From assembly GCF_000308815.1 (NCBI RefSeq), contig NZ_BAFX01000009.1, positions 1 to 61,343 on the forward strand: a DNA stretch of 61,343 bases, in the 5' to 3' direction. The stretch is from Nocardia concava NBRC 100430. Lineage in GTDB: Bacteria; Actinomycetota; Actinomycetes; Mycobacteriales; Mycobacteriaceae. Positions 53,350-61,343 of this stretch are shown here, in pieces. Each line of letters begins with the position of its first letter. Positions within the stretch are counted from its first letter, which is position 1. The notes beneath the pieces are model-generated. The model saw nothing but the letters and a program-made list of their open reading frames with translations, was not told where the DNA came from and made no database searches. Position numbers and translations under genes: made by a program.

Positions 53350-54461
53350 CGACCGCGCAGCTTCTCGACGGCGAGCCGACCGGCCTGCGGTTCGTCATGG
53401 GAGGGCATGGAATCCGCGTCGATGGCCGCCGCGCACGGGCCGGCGACTAGTTCGGTGTCGGCGGGGATGGTGCGTTTGATCAGGGCCAGGGCGATCGGGC
53501 CGAGTTCGTGGTGGTCGATCACGGTGCCCAGCACGCCGACGGCGCGGCCGCCCGCGGTCACCGGATCACCGGTCGCCGGGCGGGAATCCGCGGCACCGTC
53601 CAGATGCAGCAGCACCAGGTGGCGCGGCGGCTTGCCGAGATTGTGGACCCGGGCCACGGTCTCCTGGCCGCGGTAGCAGCCCTTGTTCAGGTGCACGGCA
53701 CCGTATTCGGCGGGGCCGCCGATCCAGTTCACCTCGTGCGGGATGGTGCGCTCGTCGGTATCGAGGCCGAGGCGGGGGCGCAGGGCCGCGACCCGCAGCG
53801 CCTCGAAGGTCCACATGCCCGCGGCCGCCGCGCCCGCGTCGCGCAGTTTCGTCCACCAGGTGACGAGCTGGTCGCGGGGGACGATCAGATCGAAGGAGTC
53901 GGCGGTGGGCCAGGGCATGCGGCGCAGGAAGCCGCCGCCGGGCAGCGGAACCGCACGGTAGATGTCGGGAAGGGCTGTGATGCCGAGGGATTCGGTGAGT
54001 TCGGTCACTGCGGGGCCCAGAAGGCTCAGCACCGCATGGTCATCGGCCTCGACGGGCTTGGCGTCGGCCCAGAAGACCATCTTCTGCAGGAAGCCCAGCA
54101 GCTCGGGTCCGCGCTGTGCCTCGGTGTCGATCCAGACGGTGCCGTCGAGGTCGGTGAGCACGAAGTGGTTGAGCACCCGGCCGTTCAGATCCAGGTCCAG
54201 ATCCTCGGCCGATTCACCGTCGCGCAGATCGGCGACGGCCTGGCTGGAGATGGTGTGCAGCCAGCTCAGGCGTTCTTTTCCGGTGATGGAGATCAGGAAT
54301 CGGTGGGAGCGATCCACCACCGCGACCCGCTGTACCGCCGCGCGCTGTTCGCCGAAGGGATCGCCGTAATGCCACGCGACCGCGGCATCCGGTGACTCCG
54401 GCAGCCCCGCGACAGCCCCTGGAACCTGCAAGATCGGACTGGCCGAAACCGAGGAGGACAC
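53346..54461 (-). CDS. ygfZ: folate-binding YgfZ/GcvT-like protein
   Basis: A 371-residue protein of the YgfZ family, which uses tetrahydrofolate in the assembly or repair of iron-sulphur clusters. The diagnostic NKGCYRGQETVARVHNLG carries the essential Cys. The N-terminal region VAVVDRSHRFLISITGKERL resembles the GcvT folate fold. GTG 54461 has GAGGAGG-like sequence only inside the coding start, so the ribosome binding site is weak. It heads the operon with MOSC and asparaginase and matches Rv0811c in position (recalled). Confidence 0.92.
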   Translation of the reverse strand: MSSSVSASPILQVPGAVAGLPESPDAAVAWHYGDPFGEQRAAVQRVAVVDRSHRFLISITGKERLSWLHTISSQAVADLRDGESAEDLDLDLNGRVLNHFVLTDLDGTVWIDTEAQRGPELLGFLQKMVFWADAKPVEADDHAVLSLLGPAVTELTESLGITALPDIYRAVPLPGGGFLRRMPWPTADSFDLIVPRDQLVTWWTKLRDAGAAAAGMWTFEALRVAALRPRLGLDTDERTIPHEVNWIGGPAEYGAVHLNKGCYRGQETVARVHNLGKPPRHLVLLHLDGAADSRPATGDPVTAGGRAVGVLGTVIDHHELGPIALALIKRTIPADTELVAGPCAAAIDADSMPSHDEPQAGRLAVEKLRGR

Positions 54462-54475
54462 AACACCACACTAAC

Positions 54476-54606
54476 CCGCCTCCCCGCGCCTTCAGCGCAC
54501 GGCTTGGAGCCGTTGCCGGACGTGCATGCGGGCTGCGGTTGGGAGCCGAACCGATTTTGGACGTACCCGGGGAGTTACCCCGGTCGCTGCGAGATCAGTT
54601 GTCGCG
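54476..54606 (+). repeat. 130-base dispersed repeat, copy B
   Basis: Forward copy of the element at 49769-49897. It contains an internal hairpin (ACGGCT...AGCCGT). It lies 15 bases from the ygfZ start, inside the divergent gap. Confidence 0.8.
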
Positions 54607-54775
54607 TTGGCATACGACGGCTCGGCGGTGTCATGTCAGGCGGTGTCATGGCGTTGGTGGGCGGGTGGCGCTTCTGGGTCGTTCGCGGGGTAGGTGGGTG
54701 GTTGCCAGGTGGCTTGACTGGGTCGGCGGCGCGGTAATCGCACCATGACGGGCCGCTTGTCCTAGGCTCGAGCCC
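54607..54775. other. rest of the 314-base ygfZ-pabC gap
   Basis: After repeat B the gap holds an 11-base direct repeat, GCGGTGTCATG, at 54625-54635 and 54640-54650, then a stretch with several G-runs (54659-54698). No gene, terminator or recognised operator is seen. It should contain the pabC promoter. Confidence 0.5.
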
Positions 54776-55702
54776 ATGGTGGAACGGGTTCTGGTGACTC
54801 TTGACGGCGCGATCCAGGATCCGGACGCGCCGTTGTTGTATGCGGACGATATCGGTGCGTTGCGGGGCGACGGCATCTTCGAGACGGTCCTGGTGCGCGA
54901 CGGCGTGCCGTGTGCGCTGGAACTGCATCTGGCGCGACTACGGCGTTCCGCCGAGGCGCTCGACCTGCCCGCGCCGGACCTCGAGGCCTGGCGGTTCGCG
55001 GTGGAGATGGCGGCCGAAGAGTGGGGACGCGAGCGTGAGGGGACGCTGCGCATGGTGCTCACCCGCGGGCGCGACAGCGATCATGGCGGCGGTAGCGAAC
55101 GACCGGCAAACAAGAGTGGGGATCTGGCCGGAGCCGAACCCGCCACTACCGGTTACGTTTTGGTGGTCGCGGTGCCCGAGCGGGTGAAAAAGGCGCGCAC
55201 CGAAGGTGTTTCGGTGATCACGCTCTCGCGCGGCATCTCCATCGACCTGGCGCAGAACGCGCCGTGGCTGCTGCTGGGCGCTAAAACCCTGTCCTATGCC
55301 ACCAATATGTCGGCGCTGCGGTTCGCGCAGCGGATGGGCGCGGACGACGTCATCTTCACCAGCACCGAGCACCGGGTGCTCGAGGGTCCGCGGTCGACAG
55401 TCGTTGTGCAGCGCGACAATCAGTTGATCACGCCGCCCGCCCGCAATGGCGTGCTGCCCGGCACCACCCAGCGCGCGCTGTTCGCGCAGGCCGAGAAGGC
55501 AGGCTGGGACTGCCAGTACGAGCCGCTGTTCATCGCGGACCTGATCACCGCCGACGCGGTGTGGATGCTGTCCTCGGTGACGCTGGCCGCGCGCGTGAAT
55601 TCGCTGGACGGACTGCGGATGTCGGCCCCGGACAACGCGGGGGAGATCACCGAGATGGTGAATCGCGGCATCGCGCTGCCGGGCAGTCTCGCGGACTGGT
55701 GA
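54776..55702 (+). CDS. pabC: aminodeoxychorismate lyase-like class IV aminotransferase
   Basis: A 308-residue fold-type IV PLP enzyme. The cofactor Lys is in LLLGAKTLSYATNM. GDGIFETVLVRDG near the N-terminus and ADAVWMLSSVTLAARVNSLDG near the C-terminus are typical. PabC makes 4-aminobenzoate for folate. D-amino acid or branched-chain transaminases are alternatives, but the position opposite folate-dependent ygfZ and the Rv0812-like context favour PabC. A polar insert (SDHGGGSERPANKSGDLAG) near residue 105 is unusual. ATG 54776. Confidence 0.85.
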   Translation: MVERVLVTLDGAIQDPDAPLLYADDIGALRGDGIFETVLVRDGVPCALELHLARLRRSAEALDLPAPDLEAWRFAVEMAAEEWGREREGTLRMVLTRGRDSDHGGGSERPANKSGDLAGAEPATTGYVLVVAVPERVKKARTEGVSVITLSRGISIDLAQNAPWLLLGAKTLSYATNMSALRFAQRMGADDVIFTSTEHRVLEGPRSTVVVQRDNQLITPPARNGVLPGTTQRALFAQAEKAGWDCQYEPLFIADLITADAVWMLSSVTLAARVNSLDGLRMSAPDNAGEITEMVNRGIALPGSLADW

Positions 55703-55840
55703 TCCCGATTCAAGGGACTTTTGTCTGATTCGTACCCGGTTCGTCCCGGTGGGCCGGTGACCTCGGCCATTGATAAGTCACATGCTGGCTAATTCCTGGC
55801 GCGCTGTGGCGCGTCGCATGTTGATCTGAAGACCAGTCGG

Positions 55841-55859
55841 CGTAGTGTTTGTTACTACG
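55841..55859. promoter_or_regulatory. inverted repeat upstream of cydA
   Basis: CGTAGT (55841-55846) and ACTACG (55854-55859) flank GTTTGTT, 28 bases before the cydA start. The position suits a repressor or leader element. It does not match the mycobacterial CRP consensus TGTGA-N6-TCACA. Confidence 0.4.
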
Positions 55860-55887
55860 TCATGTCGTAGATCGGCAGGGAGGTCGG

Positions 55888-57360
55888 ATGAGCGTCGTAG
55901 ATCTGGCGCGCTGGCAGTTCGGAATTACCACCGTTTATCACTTCATCCTGGTGCCGCTCACCATCGGCCTCGCACCCCTGGTCGCCGGCATGCAGACCGC
56001 CTGGGTGATCACGGGCAAGGAGCACTGGCTCAGGCTCACAAAGTTTTTCGGCAAGCTGTTCCTGATCAACTTCGCCCTCGGCGTCGCCACCGGCATCGTG
56101 CAGGAATTCCAGTTCGGCATGGGCTGGAGCGAATACTCCCGCTTCGTCGGCGATGTGTTCGGCGCGCCGCTGGCCATGGAGGCGCTGGTCGCCTTCTTCA
56201 TGGAGTCGACATTCCTGGGCCTGTGGATCTTCGGCTGGACCAGGCTGCCGCAGAAGGTGCATCTGGCCTGCATCTGGCTGGTCGCCATCGGCGTCAACGC
56301 CTCGGCGTACTTCATCATCGCCGCCAACTCGTTCATGCAGCACCCGGTCGGCGCGGAGTACAACCCGGCCACCGGCCGCGCCGAACTGCACAGCATCTGG
56401 GCGGTGCTCACCAACAACACCACCCTGGCCGCCTTCCCGCACGTGGTGGCCGGATCCTTCCTCACCGCGGGCACTTTCGTGGCCGGCATCGGCGGCTGGT
56501 GGATGGTGCGCAATGCCCGCAAGGCCAAGGCCGAGGGCAATGACGCGGCGCTGAACGACGCCCGCACCATGTGGCGGCCGAGCGCGCGCATGGGGTTGTA
56601 CGTGGTGCTGATCGCCTCGGTCGCGCTCATTTTCACGGGCGACATCCAGGGCAAGCTGATGTTCAAGCAGCAGCCCATGAAGATGGCCTCGGCGGAATCG
56701 TTGTGCCACACCGAAACCGACCCCGACTTCTCCGTGCTGACCGTCGGCACCCACAACAACTGCGACAGCGTCGACCACCTCATCGAGGTGCCGTACGTGC
56801 TGCCGTGGCTGGCCACGGGTGATTTCACCGGTGTCACGCTGCAGGGCGTCAAGGATCTACAGGTGTCGTACAACGAGAAGTACGGGATCGGCGACTACCG
56901 GCCCAATCTGTTCGTCACCTACTGGTCCTTCCGCGCCATGATCACCTGGATGGCCGGTTCGATCCTGTTGGCGCTGGCCGGATTCTGGGTTACCCGCGGC
57001 GGCCGGATCCCGGATCAGACCTGGTTCTCCTGGCTGTCGCTGATCGCCATCGCCACACCGTTCCTGGGCAATATCTCCGGCTGGATCTTCACCGAGATGG
57101 GCCGCCAGCCCTGGGTGGTCGCACCCAACCCGACCGGCGACCAGCACATCCGAATGACGGTGCAGCAGGGCGTCTCCGGGGTCTCGGCGGGCACGATCCT
57201 CACCTCGCTGATCGTGTTCACGGCGCTGTACGGGCTGCTGGCCATCGGCTGGTTCTACCTGATGCGCCGCTACGTGATCGCCGGACCCGAACAGCCCGCC
57301 GACGCCGCCGCCCCGAAGATGACCGGGGAGCCCGTCGAGAAGCTTTCCTTCGCCTACTAG
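55888..57360 (+). CDS. cydA: cytochrome bd ubiquinol/menaquinol oxidase subunit I
   Basis: A 490-residue membrane subunit with about nine helices that oxidises quinol at high oxygen affinity. The haem b595 ligand is His18 in TTVYHFILVPLTIG. The GRQPWVV motif follows the GWIFTEM helix. The quinol (Q) loop is the short type usual in actinobacteria. ATG 55888 has GGGAGG upstream. It is followed by cydB after nine bases. The leader carries an inverted repeat. Confidence 0.95.
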   Translation: MSVVDLARWQFGITTVYHFILVPLTIGLAPLVAGMQTAWVITGKEHWLRLTKFFGKLFLINFALGVATGIVQEFQFGMGWSEYSRFVGDVFGAPLAMEALVAFFMESTFLGLWIFGWTRLPQKVHLACIWLVAIGVNASAYFIIAANSFMQHPVGAEYNPATGRAELHSIWAVLTNNTTLAAFPHVVAGSFLTAGTFVAGIGGWWMVRNARKAKAEGNDAALNDARTMWRPSARMGLYVVLIASVALIFTGDIQGKLMFKQQPMKMASAESLCHTETDPDFSVLTVGTHNNCDSVDHLIEVPYVLPWLATGDFTGVTLQGVKDLQVSYNEKYGIGDYRPNLFVTYWSFRAMITWMAGSILLALAGFWVTRGGRIPDQTWFSWLSLIAIATPFLGNISGWIFTEMGRQPWVVAPNPTGDQHIRMTVQQGVSGVSAGTILTSLIVFTALYGLLAIGWFYLMRRYVIAGPEQPADAAAPKMTGEPVEKLSFAY

Positions 57361-57369
57361 GAGCCGAGG

Positions 57370-58419
57370 ATGAGTCTCCCTGAATTCTGGTTTCTCCTGA
57401 TCGCGGTCCTGTTCACCGGCTACTTCGTGCTGGAGGGCTTCGACTTCGGCGTCGGCATGCTGCTGCCCATCATCGGGCGCGGCGACGAGGTGAAGAAGCG
57501 CGTCGTGCTCAACACCATCGGGCCGGTGTGGGACGGCAACGAGGTGTGGCTGCTCACCGGCGGCGGCGCCATGTTCGCGGCCTTCCCGGAGTGGTACGCG
57601 AGTCTGTTCTCCGGGTTCTATCTCGCGCTGCTGCTGATCCTGGTCGGACTGATCGCGCGAGCGTGCGCCATCGAATGGCGCGGCAAGATCAATGACCCGA
57701 AGTGGCGGAACTGGTGCGATATCGGCATCGGGCTCGGCTCCTGGATCCCGGCGCTCGCCTGGGGCCTGGCCTTCGCCAATATCGTGCACGGCGTGAAGCT
57801 CAACGAGCACAAGCAGATCGAGGGCAATCTGTTCGACCTGCTCAACCCGTACGGGCTGCTCGGCGGGCTCACCACGCTGCTGCTGTTCCTGCTGCACGGC
57901 GCGGTGTTCATCGCGCTCAAGACCGGCAACGAGGTGCGCGACGACGCACAGCGGATCATCCGCCTGCTGTTCGTTCCCACCGCCGTGGTGGTCGCGGTCT
58001 TCGGCATCTGGACCCAGCTGGCGTACGGGCAGGGCTGGACCTGGATTCCGTTGGTGCTGGCCGTGATCGGGCTCGTGGTCGCGGGATTCGCCGCGACCCA
58101 GGGGCGGGACGGATGGGCGTTCACCGGCACCGCGGTCACCATCGCGGCGGCCACCGTGCTGCTGTTCGGGTCGCTGTTCCCGGATGTGCTGCCCTCCACC
58201 ATCAATGACGCCTACAGCCTCACGGTGGACGGCCGCAACGGCACGGTGTCGGCGTCCTCGACCCACTACACGCTGGTGGTGATGAGCTGGGTGGCGGTGG
58301 CGCTGGTCCCGGTCGTGCTGGTCTACCAGGCCTGGACGTACTGGGTGTTCCGCAAGCGGCTCACCATGGAGCAGATCCCGGCGCCGATCGGGCTGCCCTG
58401 GGAAACCGCCAAGAGCTGA
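57370..58419 (+). CDS. cydB: cytochrome bd oxidase subunit II
   Basis: A 349-residue subunit of the bd oxidase. EGFDFGVGMLLPIIGR near residue 23 and WDGNEVWLLTGGGAMFAAFPEWYA are diagnostic. There are eight or nine helices. ATG 57370 has GAGCCGAGG upstream. A strong terminator lies six bases after the stop, between it and cydD. Confidence 0.95.
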   Translation: MSLPEFWFLLIAVLFTGYFVLEGFDFGVGMLLPIIGRGDEVKKRVVLNTIGPVWDGNEVWLLTGGGAMFAAFPEWYASLFSGFYLALLLILVGLIARACAIEWRGKINDPKWRNWCDIGIGLGSWIPALAWGLAFANIVHGVKLNEHKQIEGNLFDLLNPYGLLGGLTTLLLFLLHGAVFIALKTGNEVRDDAQRIIRLLFVPTAVVVAVFGIWTQLAYGQGWTWIPLVLAVIGLVVAGFAATQGRDGWAFTGTAVTIAAATVLLFGSLFPDVLPSTINDAYSLTVDGRNGTVSASSTHYTLVVMSWVAVALVPVVLVYQAWTYWVFRKRLTMEQIPAPIGLPWETAKS

Positions 58420-58424
58420 ACGGG

Positions 58425-58459
58425 AAACGGGCGCACCGGACCACGGTGCGCCCGTTTTC
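58425..58459 (+). terminator. intrinsic terminator between cydB and cydD
   Basis: A perfect 13-base-pair stem (58425-58437 with 58445-58457), a seven-base loop, and a T-tract (TTTTC). It would end or attenuate cydAB transcription before cydD. Confidence 0.9.
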
Positions 58460-58475
58460 GTAGAGGAGAACGAGC

Positions 58476-60308
58476 ATGGCACGACCGGTGGACCCGCGGC
58501 TGTGGCGGCACGCCCGCTCCGCCCGCGTATATCTCGGAGTCAGTGTGGGGCTGTCGCTGGTCACCACCGTGTGCATCGTGATCGCGGCGCTCGCGCTGGC
58601 GCGGGTGCTCGCGGGTGTCATCACCGAACCGGCGCACCGCCGGATCGGCTCCTGGACAGTCGAACTGGTGGTCTTCGCGGTCGCGGTGCTGTGTCGGGTG
58701 GCCGCCACCTGGTGGCAGTCGCGACTGGCGCACCGGGCCGGGGCGCAGGTCGTCGCCGAACTCGAGACGGCGGCCCTGGAAGCCGGGGCGCAGCTCCCGC
58801 CGCGTGAATTGGAAAGCCGCCGAACCGAACTCGCTGTGGTCGTCGGTTCCGGATTGAGCGGCCTGCGCGCCTACCTCGCGGGCTACCTGCCCGCCCTGAT
58901 CCTGGCCGCGCTGGTGCCGCCGGTGGTGCTGGCGGTCATCGCCGTCCACGACTGGGTCTCCGGCGCGATCATCTTCGTCACCCTGCCGCTGATCCCGATC
59001 TTCATGATCCTCATCGGCCTGCTCACCCAGGGCAAGTCCGCCGACACCCTGGCGGCCACCACCCGACTCTCGGATCAACTCCTCGATCTCTTCGCGGGCA
59101 TGCCGACGCTGCGTGCCCTCGGCCGCGAATCCGGTCGCGCGAACGGCGCTGCGGGCGAGGGCGATTCGCCGCGCGGTATGGCGGGCCGCGTCCGCGAGCT
59201 GGGCGACGCACTGCACAAGCGCACCATGTCCGCCCTGCGCGTGGCCTTCCTCTCCTCGATGGTCCTGGAGCTGCTGGCCACCCTCTGCGTGGCGCTGGTC
59301 GCCGTCTCCATCGGCATGCGCCTGGTCTTCGGCCATATGGGTCTGTACGCGGGCGTGCTGGCCCTGATCCTCGCCCCCGAGGTCTACCTCCCGCTGCGGG
59401 CCGTCGGCGAGCGCTTCCACGCCGCACAGGACGGAATGGCCGCCGCCGAACGGGCTTTCGCGATCATCGAGCCGGGCGATGAGGACTCGGCCGAATCAGC
59501 CACGCCGCCGGAGTCGCGGCCGGAGCATCGAAATCTTCACGGCCACCTCGATATTCGCAACCTGACCGTACGGGCCCGCGACGGGTACGCGCCGGACCGG
59601 TTGTCCGCCGATATCCGGCCCGGCCTGGTCACGGTGCTCACCGGCCCCAACGGCTGCGGGAAATCGACGGCGCTGCAGGCGATCCTGGGCCTGCTCACCC
59701 CCGATTCGGGCACGGTGCTGGTGGACGACGTGCCGGTGCCCGATCTCGATCCGGACCACTGGTGGTCCCATATCGCCTGGCTACCGCAGCGCCCGGTCAT
59801 CCTGCCCGGCACGCTGCGCGCCAACCTCGAGCTGCTCGGCCCGCCCGCCGGTCCCGACCAGGTCGAAGCGGCCTGCACCGCAACCGGTTTCGACGCCGTC
59901 CTCGACGAACTTCCGCACGGCTGGGACACCGTGGTCGGCGCCGGCGGCGTCGGCCTGTCCCTGGGCCAGCGTCAACGCCTGGCCCTCACCCGCACGCTGG
60001 CCGCGCCGCGCTCGGTGCTGCTGCTCGACGAACCCACCGCCCACCTCGACGACGACAGCGAGGCCACCGTGCTCGCGGCACTGGTGGAACGTGCACGCGC
60101 CGGAGCCACCGTCGTGGTTGTCGCTCACCGTCCCAGCGTGTTGGCGGTCGCCGACCACGTGGTGGAGGTTCGTGCCGCTACTTGGGCCGCCGATTCACCC
60201 CGTCATTCCGGCGTGCTTTTGGCCGGAATCCACCCTGGCGGAGTGGATCCCGGCCAAAAACATGCCGGGATGACGACGGAAGCTCCTGCGGAGGTGTCGG
60301 TGCGATGA
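58476..60308 (+). CDS. cydD: thiol/haem ABC exporter subunit CydD
   Basis: A 610-residue half of the CydDC exporter, needed to assemble cytochrome bd by sending out glutathione- or cysteine-like thiols. There are six helices in the first 330 residues, then the ATPase domain: Walker A TGPNGCGKSTALQ, signature LSLGQRQRLALTR and Walker B VLLLDEPTAHLDDD. The normal fold ends near VLAVADHVVEVRA. From about residue 576 the C-terminal tail is encoded by a dispersed repeat (60201-60275). ATG 58476 has GAGGAG. The stop overlaps the cydC start. Confidence 0.93.
   Translation: MARPVDPRLWRHARSARVYLGVSVGLSLVTTVCIVIAALALARVLAGVITEPAHRRIGSWTVELVVFAVAVLCRVAATWWQSRLAHRAGAQVVAELETAALEAGAQLPPRELESRRTELAVVVGSGLSGLRAYLAGYLPALILAALVPPVVLAVIAVHDWVSGAIIFVTLPLIPIFMILIGLLTQGKSADTLAATTRLSDQLLDLFAGMPTLRALGRESGRANGAAGEGDSPRGMAGRVRELGDALHKRTMSALRVAFLSSMVLELLATLCVALVAVSIGMRLVFGHMGLYAGVLALILAPEVYLPLRAVGERFHAAQDGMAAAERAFAIIEPGDEDSAESATPPESRPEHRNLHGHLDIRNLTVRARDGYAPDRLSADIRPGLVTVLTGPNGCGKSTALQAILGLLTPDSGTVLVDDVPVPDLDPDHWWSHIAWLPQRPVILPGTLRANLELLGPPAGPDQVEAACTATGFDAVLDELPHGWDTVVGAGGVGLSLGQRQRLALTRTLAAPRSVLLLDEPTAHLDDDSEATVLAALVERARAGATVVVVAHRPSVLAVADHVVEVRAATWAADSPRHSGVLLAGIHPGGVDPGQKHAGMTTEAPAEVSVR
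60201..60275. repeat. REPIN-like double-hairpin repeat, copy 3, inside cydD
   Basis: Same structure as copies 1 and 2, with the two hairpin types in reverse order (ATTCCGGC/GCCGGAAT first, ATCCCGGC/GCCGGGAT second), so it is inserted in the opposite orientation. It lies in frame in the cydD 3' end and encodes about 25 residues starting RHSGVLLAGIHPGG. Confidence 0.85.
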
Positions 60309-61343
60309 GGGCGATACTGGCCGACTTCCGGCGGATTCGGGAACTGCTGGAGCTGTCGCGGGCGCGGATGGCGCTGTCCGTGGGCTGGGGCGTGCTGGCG
60401 CTCGGCAGCGGGCTCGGGCTGGCGGCGCTGGCGGCGTGGCTGATCGCGCGGGCCTGGCAGATGCCGCCGGTGCTGGATCTGAGCATTGCGGTGGTGACCG
60501 TGCGGGCCTTGGGCATTTCGCGCGGGCTGTGCCGATACCTGGAACGCCTCGCCACCCATGATGTGGCGCTGCGTGCCATGAGCACGGCGCGGACGACCAC
60601 CTATCGGGCACTCGCGGGCGCGGATATCTGGCGGCCGCGGCGCAGTGCCGTTGCAGAAGAAGCCCGTGCGGAAGACGAAGCCCGGCAGGGGGATCCGACG
60701 CAGCTACGGCGCGGGGAACTGCTCGGGCGGGTGATGAGCGATATCGACGATCTCGGTGCGGTCGTGGTGCGCGCGTTCGTGCCGATCGCGGTGGCGCTGA
60801 TCCTGTCGCTGCTCGCCGTCGGGCTGCTGGCGAGCATCTCACTGCTCGCGGCGGCGATCCTGGCCGCGGCGCTGGCGGTTTCGGGGATCGTCGCACCGTG
60901 GCTGTCGGCGTGGGCGGCGCGGGAGGCCGAGCTGGCGGTGAAGGCGGATCGGACCGAGTTCACCGCCGAGGCGCTCACCGTGCTCGACCACGCGCCCGAA
61001 TTGCGGGTCGCGGGCAGGCTTTCCGATGCGATCGGCACCGCCACCGCGGCCGGGCAGCGGGCCGTGGCGGCCGAGGATCGGGCGGCGGCGCGCGGCGCGT
61101 GGGCGGCCGCGGTGCTGCCGCTGTCCATCGGGGCCAGCGTGCTCGGGGCGCTGCTGATCGGAATCGTGCTGTACGGCAGCGGGACTCCCATTCCGACCGC
61201 GGGCTTCCAGACCGTGCCGCCCGGCGGCATCACGCCGATGGCGTTCACTGTGCTGGTGCTGGTGCCGCTGTCGGCCTTCGAAGCCGTGGCGGTGCTCCCG
61301 GCGGCCGCCCAGGCCCTGACCACCGGCCGCGCCGCCCTGCATC
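60305..61343 (+). CDS. cydC: thiol/haem ABC exporter subunit CydC (3' end outside window)
   Basis: An open frame runs to the right edge: ATG 60305 overlaps the cydD stop (ATGA). The 346 visible residues cover the membrane domain: VGWGVLALGSGLGLAALAAW, RALGISRGLCRYLERLATHD, ELLGRVMSDIDDLGAVVVRA and further helices to the edge. These match the start of CydC. The ATPase half is beyond the window. A polar Glu/Ala/Arg insert near residue 115 is longer than usual. Confidence 0.9.
   Translation, partial: MRAILADFRRIRELLELSRARMALSVGWGVLALGSGLGLAALAAWLIARAWQMPPVLDLSIAVVTVRALGISRGLCRYLERLATHDVALRAMSTARTTTYRALAGADIWRPRRSAVAEEARAEDEARQGDPTQLRRGELLGRVMSDIDDLGAVVVRAFVPIAVALILSLLAVGLLASISLLAAAILAAALAVSGIVAPWLSAWAAREAELAVKADRTEFTAEALTVLDHAPELRVAGRLSDAIGTATAAGQRAVAAEDRAAARGAWAAAVLPLSIGASVLGALLIGIVLYGSGTPIPTAGFQTVPPGGITPMAFTVLVLVPLSAFEAVAVLPAAAQALTTGRAALH

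Noticed and set aside
54659..54698. Possible G-quadruplex before pabC
   Set aside because: Five G-runs occur but the loops (up to 10 bases) are longer than the usual limit, so the signal is weak.

Overview
The window is about 61 kb of high-GC DNA, with many GTG starts and short four-base gene overlaps. It comes from a mycolic-acid-containing actinobacterium, most likely Nocardia or a close relative. The evidence is a PhoP-PhoR pair that closely resembles the mycobacterial one, an antigen-85-type esterase, an MMPL transporter, small DUF3073 and DUF397 proteins, and a gene order recalling Mycobacterium tuberculosis Rv0757 to Rv0812 (phoP-phoR-HIT, purD, tetR-purB, ptrB, purS-purQ, pepC, purL, Rv0807-like, purF, purM, DUF3073, ygfZ, pabC). 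The organism call is inference; no rRNA is present.

Layout. 1-1.3 kb: end of an alpha/beta hydrolase, an MbtH-like gene and tRNA-Thr with a strong terminator. 1.4-10 kb: phoPR, a HIT protein, purD, an M23 peptidase, an aminotransferase, a TetR regulator and purB. 10-16.4 kb: a second HIT protein, an Ag85-like esterase, DUF397, a small Cys-containing protein, DUF2330, oligopeptidase B and an S51 peptidase. 16.4-23.8 kb: a glutamate/glutamine acid-resistance locus, with gadB-gadC facing glsA, a second GadC-like antiporter, a one-helix protein and an M20 peptidase. 24-33 kb: an MMPL transporter, a membrane protein, an MBL-fold hydrolase, purS-purQ, an AmiC-like sensor divergent from a MarR regulator, pepC and a GT87 mannosyltransferase. 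33-42 kb: purL, a YiaAB protein, a membrane hydrolase coupled to a CPBP protease, an Rv0807-like gene, a YhgE/Pip-type membrane protein and purF. 42.4-49.8 kb: two paralogous oligopeptide-binding lipoproteins, two permeases and a fused double ATPase, lying between purF and purM. 50-55.7 kb: purM, DUF3073, ygfZ-MOSC-asparaginase and pabC. 55.8 kb to the end: cydA-cydB and cydD-cydC (cydC cut by the window edge).

Seven steps or subunits of de novo purine synthesis are scattered through the window (purD, B, S, Q, L, F, M). purC, purE, purK, purH and purN are not seen.

The most interesting non-genic signals are: (1) three copies of a double-hairpin, REPIN-like repeat, one of which forms the coding 3' end of cydD; (2) a second family of about 130 bp present twice in opposite orientation; (3) a perfect GGTTATAACC-centred palindrome upstream of both binding-protein genes; and (4) an intrinsic terminator between cydB and cydD. 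The most interesting gene sets are the two-antiporter glutamine/glutamate/GABA locus and an AmiC-like plus MarR pair resembling the NhhC/NhhD nitrile-hydratase regulators but without nearby nitrile genes.
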